Below are positions 16,695-21,540 of a stretch of DNA of 21,540 bases, piece after piece. The notes beneath the pieces were generated by a model, which was given only the letters and a program-made list of their open reading frames with translations, was not told the DNA's origin and ran no database searches. Each line of letters starts with the position of its first letter. Positions within the stretch are counted from its first letter, which is position 1. Source of the DNA: Geobacter sp. UBA698 (GTDB lineage Bacteria; Desulfobacterota; Desulfuromonadia; Geobacterales; Pseudopelobacteraceae); the NCBI GenBank assembly GCA_002298925.1, contig DBMM01000039.1:3571-25110 (forward strand), given 5' to 3'. A program made the position numbers and the translations under genes.

Positions 16695-16753
16695 AAAGGT
16701 AAAAAGCTGGCCGTACTCTACTGACTGCAGGGTACAGCATGGAGAAATAACGT

Positions 16754-19700
16754 ATGCATCATGAAGATTCCATTCTTGAGGACAATCCCTGCTGGTACCG
16801 GGATGCCATTATATATCAGGTGCACATCAAGGCTTTCGCCGACTCCGACGGAGACGGCATGGGCGATTTCCGCGGCCTGATCGGCAAGCTCGACTATCTG
16901 CAGCAACTGGGAGTGACGGCGATCTGGCTGCTCCCCTTCTATCCCTCTCCGCAGCGGGATGACGGCTACGACATCGCCGACTACTACAACGTCAACCCCA
17001 GTTACAACTCCCTGCGCGAGTTCAAACAGTTGCTGCGTGCCGCCCACAGCCGCGGCATGCGGGTAATCACCGAGCTGGTGCTCAATCATACTTCGGACCA
17101 GCACCCCTGGTTCCAGCGTGCCCGCCGGGCCAAACCGGGATCCGTGTATCGAGACTTCTATGTCTGGAATGATACACCCGAGAAATACCGCGAAGCGCGC
17201 ATCATCTTTCAGGACTTTGAAACCTCCAACTGGACCTGGGATCCCTTGGCCAAGGCCTACTTCTGGCATCGTTTCTACTTCCATCAGCCGGACCTCAACT
17301 TCGACAATCCGAAAGTGCAGTCCGAAATGTTGCGGGTGATAGACTTCTGGATGCGGATGGGGGTTGACGGCGTCCGGCTCGACGCCGTGCCCTACCTGTT
17401 CGAGCGGGAGGGGACCAATTGTGAAAATCTCCCCGAAACCCATGCCTTTCTCAAGAAGCTGCGCTCCCATCTGGACCGCTCCTTCAAAAACCGTCTGCTG
17501 CTTTCAGAGGCGAACCAGTGGCCGGAAGATGCCGCCGCCTATTTCGGCGATGGAGACGAAAGCAACATGACCTTCCATTTCCCGCTCATGCCGCGCATGT
17601 TCATGGCCATCGAGATGGAAGACCGCTTTCCGGTCATCGACATCCTGGACCAGACACCGGCCATCCCGGAGGGGTGTCAGTGGGCCATTTTTCTCCGCAA
17701 TCACGACGAGTTGACCCTGGAGATGGTGACTGACGAGGAGCGGGACTACATGTACCGGGTATATGCCTCTGATCCGCGGGCACGCATCAATCTCGGCATT
17801 CGCCGCCGTCTGGCCCCCCTGATGGAGAACAATCGCCGCAAGATCGAGCTGATGAATATCCTGCTGTTTTCCCTGCCGGGCACCCCCATCATCTACTACG
17901 GCGATGAAATCGGTATGGGCGACAACTACTACCTGGGCGATCGCAACGGAGTCCGCACCCCGATGCAGTGGAATGCGGACCGAAACGCCGGTTTCTCCGC
18001 GGCCAGCCCCCAGAAACTGTTTCTACCGGTCATAATCGAACCGGAATATCACTATGAATCGATCAACGTGGAGAACCAGGAGCGCAATTCATCGTCCCTG
18101 CTCTGGTGGATGCGTCGCACGATCGCCATGCGCAAGCGCTTCAGGGCATTCGGCTGCGGCAGCCTGGAAGTGATCCCTTCAGACAACCCGAAAGTCTTGA
18201 CCTTTCTCCGCAGCATTGAGGATGAAAAACTGCTGGTGGTCATCAATCTCTCACGCTTCTCCCAGACGGTCAGCGTCGACCTTTCACGCTACGCCGGCAT
18301 GTTCCCAGAAGAGGTTTTCAGCCGCAACCGTTTTCCCCTGATTCAGGAGTCACGCTACCACTTTACCATGGGGCCCTATGACTATTTCTGGTTTGTACTG
18401 CGAAGCAGCGAAGCGCGGAGCGAACCTCACGAAGACGATCAGAAGCTGAAACTGAGGGAGGGTCATCCCTGGTGGGATGTGCTGGAAGGCAAAACCGGAG
18501 AGCGTTTATGCAGCATCGTCATGCCCCACTATCTGCAGCGGGTCTTCTGGTTTGGCGGCAAAGGGCGGGTGATCAGCCAGATCAGCGTCATCGACAGCTG
18601 CCAGCTGAAGCATTCTGATCAGCTGTTTCAGCTGGTCTTCCTCCAGGTCACGTACATCGAGTGGAAACCGGAGATATATCTGATTCCCCTGACCTGGCTT
18701 TCCAATGAACAGCTACAGGTCCTGACGGACCGGCATCCGCTGGCAACCATAACGGGTCTCTCCCTCGGAGAGGTTGATGGTGTCCTCTGCGACGCGGTCT
18801 ACTTCGAGGAATTCCGGGAGCTGCTGTTGGAGCTGATCAGCGGCCGTGCGAAAGTGCACGGAACAAACGGATCTGAACTGGTGGCATTGCGAGGCGGAGG
18901 TGTTACCAGAATCACTCCCCCCAGGGCGGAATTGTTTCCCAGCAGGGTTGCGGCTGTCGAGCAGAGCAATACCAGCATTATGTATGGAGACCGGCTGCTG
19001 TTCAAGATGTACCGCAAGCTGCAGGACGGAATCAACCCAGAACCCGAAATCCTCCGGTTTCTGTCCGGAAAGAACCATTTCCGGAATGCTCCCGAATATG
19101 CCGGAAAAATCGAATATCGAGTTAAAAGCGGCAAATCATATGATCTCGGAGTTCTGCAAAACTACATCTCCAGTCATGGCGATGCCTGGCGGAACTCCCA
19201 GGCAGCTCTTACACAATTCGTTGAGCATCTGCTGACGAATAAACATGATCTGCCAAAACTTCCTGCCACCCTGCCGACACTCCTGGAGGTTGTCGACAAT
19301 GGCATTCCGGACGAGTTCCGGGATATTGTCCGCGGATTTCACCTTGAAATGGCCCTGCTGCTTGGCAGGCGCACGGCCGAGATGCACCGGGCGCTGGCCT
19401 CCGGCGCAATGGACAGCACCTGGAATATGGAAGAGTTTTCCACCCTCTACCAGCGTTCCCTCTTCCAGTCCATGCGAGGCCTGGTACGGAGAAATTTCCA
19501 GATGCTGGCTGCAAACCTGCAGCACCTGCCGGACGATTCGTTGCGCAGCAGGGCATCGCACGTCCTCAGCGCTGAAAAGGAGCTTATTGTCAGTCTGCAG
19601 AAAATTACCGGCAAGCGTCTGTCAGCCATGAAATGCAGGATTCATGGTGATTTGCATCTGGGGCAGGCGCTTTTTACGGGTAAAGACTTCGTCTTCATCG

Positions 19701-20086
19701 ATTTCGAAGGGCAACCGTCCCAATCACTGAGCGAACGGCGACTGAAGCGCTCTCCCCTGCAGGATGTGGCCAGTATGATCCACTCCTTCCATTATGCAGC
19801 CTTGACTACGCTGGTTAATTACGGCGCCACCCATCCTGACGCCGCCGCCCTGCTGGGACCCTGGCTGGAGGCGTGGTATGTCTATGTCAGCGGCTCCTAC
19901 CTGAAAGCATACCTGCACGCCATGAAACACTCCCCGCTGATTCCGGAAGACCGCTCTGAACTTGCGATCATACTGCGCTGTTTCCTGATTCAGAAAGTGG
20001 TTCAGGAACTGGGATGCGAGTTGAACTACCGTCCTGACTGGGTCGATCTTCCTTTACGGGGAATCGAGATGCTCCTGAAGGAATGA
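16754..20086 (+). CDS. treS: Trehalose synthase fused to maltokinase (TreS-Mak)
   Basis: This is a 1110-residue two-enzyme fusion. Residues 1 to about 550 are a GH13 trehalose synthase: WYRDAIIYQVHIKAFADSDGDGMGDF, GVTAIWLLPFYPSPQRDDGYDI, VLNHTSDQHPWF and VDGVRLDAVPYLF with nucleophile Asp210. LLLSEANQW follows with acid Glu252, and LRNHDELTLEM with Asp318. It interconverts trehalose and maltose. Residues from about 555 to the end are a maltokinase (Mak/Pep2-like) with the cap motif FWFGGKGR, the catalytic loop IHGDLHLGQ (Asp966) and the metal site FIDFEGQPSQ (Asp983). This part phosphorylates maltose with ATP to maltose-1-phosphate, the donor for GlgE. Both halves keep their key residues. Fusion would channel trehalose to maltose-1-phosphate. 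GGAGA at 16741-16745 precedes the ATG by 8 nt. No glgE is in the window. Confidence 0.95.
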   Translation: MHHEDSILEDNPCWYRDAIIYQVHIKAFADSDGDGMGDFRGLIGKLDYLQQLGVTAIWLLPFYPSPQRDDGYDIADYYNVNPSYNSLREFKQLLRAAHSRGMRVITELVLNHTSDQHPWFQRARRAKPGSVYRDFYVWNDTPEKYREARIIFQDFETSNWTWDPLAKAYFWHRFYFHQPDLNFDNPKVQSEMLRVIDFWMRMGVDGVRLDAVPYLFEREGTNCENLPETHAFLKKLRSHLDRSFKNRLLLSEANQWPEDAAAYFGDGDESNMTFHFPLMPRMFMAIEMEDRFPVIDILDQTPAIPEGCQWAIFLRNHDELTLEMVTDEERDYMYRVYASDPRARINLGIRRRLAPLMENNRRKIELMNILLFSLPGTPIIYYGDEIGMGDNYYLGDRNGVRTPMQWNADRNAGFSAASPQKLFLPVIIEPEYHYESINVENQERNSSSLLWWMRRTIAMRKRFRAFGCGSLEVIPSDNPKVLTFLRSIEDEKLLVVINLSRFSQTVSVDLSRYAGMFPEEVFSRNRFPLIQESRYHFTMGPYDYFWFVLRSSEARSEPHEDDQKLKLREGHPWWDVLEGKTGERLCSIVMPHYLQRVFWFGGKGRVISQISVIDSCQLKHSDQLFQLVFLQVTYIEWKPEIYLIPLTWLSNEQLQVLTDRHPLATITGLSLGEVDGVLCDAVYFEEFRELLLELISGRAKVHGTNGSELVALRGGGVTRITPPRAELFPSRVAAVEQSNTSIMYGDRLLFKMYRKLQDGINPEPEILRFLSGKNHFRNAPEYAGKIEYRVKSGKSYDLGVLQNYISSHGDAWRNSQAALTQFVEHLLTNKHDLPKLPATLPTLLEVVDNGIPDEFRDIVRGFHLEMALLLGRRTAEMHRALASGAMDSTWNMEEFSTLYQRSLFQSMRGLVRRNFQMLAANLQHLPDDSLRSRASHVLSAEKELIVSLQKITGKRLSAMKCRIHGDLHLGQALFTGKDFVFIDFEGQPSQSLSERRLKRSPLQDVASMIHSFHYAALTTLVNYGATHPDAAALLGPWLEAWYVYVSGSYLKAYLHAMKHSPLIPEDRSELAIILRCFLIQKVVQELGCELNYRPDWVDLPLRGIEMLLKE

Positions 20087-20122
20087 TGTCTCCGCGGCAG
20101 CCACACGAGGTGCTCTTGAATC

Positions 20123-20138
20123 TGGCGTGGCGCGTGCT
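20123..20138 (+). promoter_or_regulatory. Possible sigma-54 promoter for the outer-membrane gene
   Basis: TGGCGTGGCGCGTGCT has GG and GC separated by exactly 10 bases, as in the sigma-54 consensus TGGCACG-N4-TTGCW, with three mismatches at less critical positions. Transcription would start near 20149, about 36 nt before the GTG start codon at 20185. The DNA is GC-rich, so a chance match is quite possible, and no enhancer site was recognised upstream. Confidence 0.3.
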
Positions 20139-20184
20139 ACTCTTGATATACGAGTTTCCCATCATCCCTTGATAAGGAACGACT

Positions 20185-21519
20185 GTGAACTGGCATATCA
20201 CGTGCTTGCCCGGCTTCTGCTCAAATATTCTCTCTGCGCTGCTCTGTGCGCTGTTTTTCGTATGCCCTGCAACCGCCCGGGGCGAGGAGGTTCTGCCCGA
20301 CGTGGAGGAGCGTGCCTCTCAAGGGCCGGATGAGAAGCATGACGAATACCACACCCCGCTTGCCGGTGATGAGTTGAATACCTCCTTCCTGGGCCATCAC
20401 ATCCATATTTCGGCCCGCAATCGCGACAATGTCTTTGCTGTAATCACCCTGGGCGGCATCTATTTTCACCCGCGACTGGGCGGAGCGGATGCGCTGCCGA
20501 TCGGCGCCCTGTACTGGCGGCATCGCTGGGAAAAACACAATATCCGCGTTGTGGCATCAATTTTTCAGAACGAGCTGGATCTGACCAGGAGTTTCGGCCA
20601 GCTTGAACTGCTGGGGCATCTGGAGAATGAAACCATCCCGGCTCCAACGGCGGAAATTGTCAACGGCAGGGAGGTCAAGGAGAGCTCCATCTATTGGGGA
20701 ACCTTCGCCGGCTGGCTTGGCATGGGCTGGCGCAAACCGGTGGCACCTTTTCATATCGACAATGACCTGAAGCTGCAGGCTTATTACCATGCCGATTATC
20801 TCTACACCCATCCGGCAAAGGATACCGGTCCGCAGATCAAGCTTCCCCCTGACACCCTGATGCACGGTTTGCTCTTGCGGGCCCGCTACGACAGTTTCAG
20901 TCGCAACATTATGGAACTTCCCCACGCGGGGTGGGCAGGGGGGATGGATCTGGAATTGAGCAGACGCGACAGCTGGTCGGACGCCAATTACGGCGGAGGG
21001 AATGTAAGCGGCGACAGCACCCGGGATTATGTGAAATTCTCCGGCTATCTGTCCGGTGCCGCAAGGATACCGGGGCTGTCCGAACGGGACCGGCTGCTTG
21101 CCAGCGTTTACGGCGGGTTTGCTCCCGGCCATAACCTGGATCGTTTCTCAGCCTTCCGCATAGGGGGCGGCCCTTTTCCCAGCGAAAACGTCGACCTTAT
21201 CCGCCACCCCTATCCGGGGGCCCTGTTCAACCAGTTTTATGTGTCCGATTACGCGATCGGCTCACTGGAATACCGCCGGGAACTGACCTTCTTTCTTTAT
21301 CTGCACCTGCGGGAGACCTTTGTGTGGGCCAATCGCAACATATTTTCCTCTACCCAGCAAAAAACTTCCGAAGCCAGGGGCACCGCCTTTTCAGTAGGTC
21401 TGACCAGCGGCTTTTTCTGGCAATCCCAGATCTATCTGGAGTATACCCGCGACAACGGTTTTCTCAGAAACGGCGCCCCCGGGGATAGCGTGCTCGCGAT
21501 GTGGTCGAAAATATTCTGA
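20185..21519 (+). CDS. Outer-membrane beta-barrel protein of unknown function
   Basis: This is a 444-residue exported protein. A hydrophobic signal segment (about 13-27) leads to a probable cut after CPATA (residue 31); its n-region has no Lys or Arg, which is unusual. The mature part has alternating hydrophobic and aromatic strands (LKLQAYYHADYLY, IYLEYTRDNGFL) and ends in WSKIF. The terminal Phe is the typical last residue recognised for outer-membrane assembly. The segment FRIGGGPFPSENVD with the following YPGALFNQF and IGSLEYRRELTFF recalls the C-terminal strands of Omp85/D15-like barrels, but there are no POTRA domains and I cannot assign a family. GTG is the start because an in-frame TAA lies at 20173-20175 and AAGGAA (20174-20179) sits 5 nt upstream. 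It follows treS by 98 nt. A role in glucan or sugar uptake is possible but only suggested by position. Confidence 0.8.
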   Translation: MNWHITCLPGFCSNILSALLCALFFVCPATARGEEVLPDVEERASQGPDEKHDEYHTPLAGDELNTSFLGHHIHISARNRDNVFAVITLGGIYFHPRLGGADALPIGALYWRHRWEKHNIRVVASIFQNELDLTRSFGQLELLGHLENETIPAPTAEIVNGREVKESSIYWGTFAGWLGMGWRKPVAPFHIDNDLKLQAYYHADYLYTHPAKDTGPQIKLPPDTLMHGLLLRARYDSFSRNIMELPHAGWAGGMDLELSRRDSWSDANYGGGNVSGDSTRDYVKFSGYLSGAARIPGLSERDRLLASVYGGFAPGHNLDRFSAFRIGGGPFPSENVDLIRHPYPGALFNQFYVSDYAIGSLEYRRELTFFLYLHLRETFVWANRNIFSSTQQKTSEARGTAFSVGLTSGFFWQSQIYLEYTRDNGFLRNGAPGDSVLAMWSKIF

Positions 21520-21540
21520 AAAAGCCGCCACAGCAGAAAA

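Overview
The window looks like chromosomal DNA of a GC-rich Gram-negative bacterium, most likely a deltaproteobacterium close to Geobacter/Geobacteraceae. The reasons are a secreted Trp/Tyr-rich, Gln-rich tail protein of a type I associate with Geobacter, an outer-membrane beta-barrel protein, a 49-residue lmo0937-type membrane protein, a probable selenoprotein, and fused trehalose enzymes. This placement is by recognition only; there is no rRNA or other marker gene. All twelve genes called lie on the + strand. There are no tRNA or rRNA genes, CRISPR arrays, transposases or phage genes.

Left part (1-3840), lipids: a three-domain protein (acyl-AMP synthetase, acyl carrier domain, PlsC-type acyltransferase) is followed by a Spinster-like major facilitator transporter. 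The pair looks like a rebuilt version of the enterobacterial LplT/Aas lysophospholipid recycling pair, with the domain order reversed and an acyl carrier domain built in.

Middle part (3841-7440), mixed: a secreted Trp/Tyr-rich protein with a Gln/Arg-rich tail; a CoA-disulfide-reductase-type flavoprotein whose active-site Cys codon is replaced by an in-frame TGA at 4866-4868; the lmo0937-type mini membrane protein; and an orphan SAM methyltransferase. The TGA is followed at the expected distance by a 7-bp stem with a 6-nt G-containing loop, which fits a bacterial SECIS element. Automated gene callers would start this gene about 110 codons too late. It is the most interesting item in the window.

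Right part (7517-20086), alpha-glucan and trehalose metabolism: treZ, a GH57/DUF3536 glucanase-like gene and treY form a tightly coupled block (TGATG and ATGA overlaps). malQ follows, then a treS-maltokinase fusion. TreY/TreZ make trehalose from the reducing ends of maltodextrin or glycogen. MalQ and the GH57 enzyme would recycle or remodel the dextrins. TreS interconverts trehalose and maltose, and its fused kinase would make maltose-1-phosphate, the donor for GlgE. No GlgE, GlgB or GlgX is in view. The two uncoupled junctions in this block each hold a different inverted-repeat element. A GTG-started outer-membrane beta-barrel protein (20185-21519) closes the window and may have its own sigma-54 promoter.
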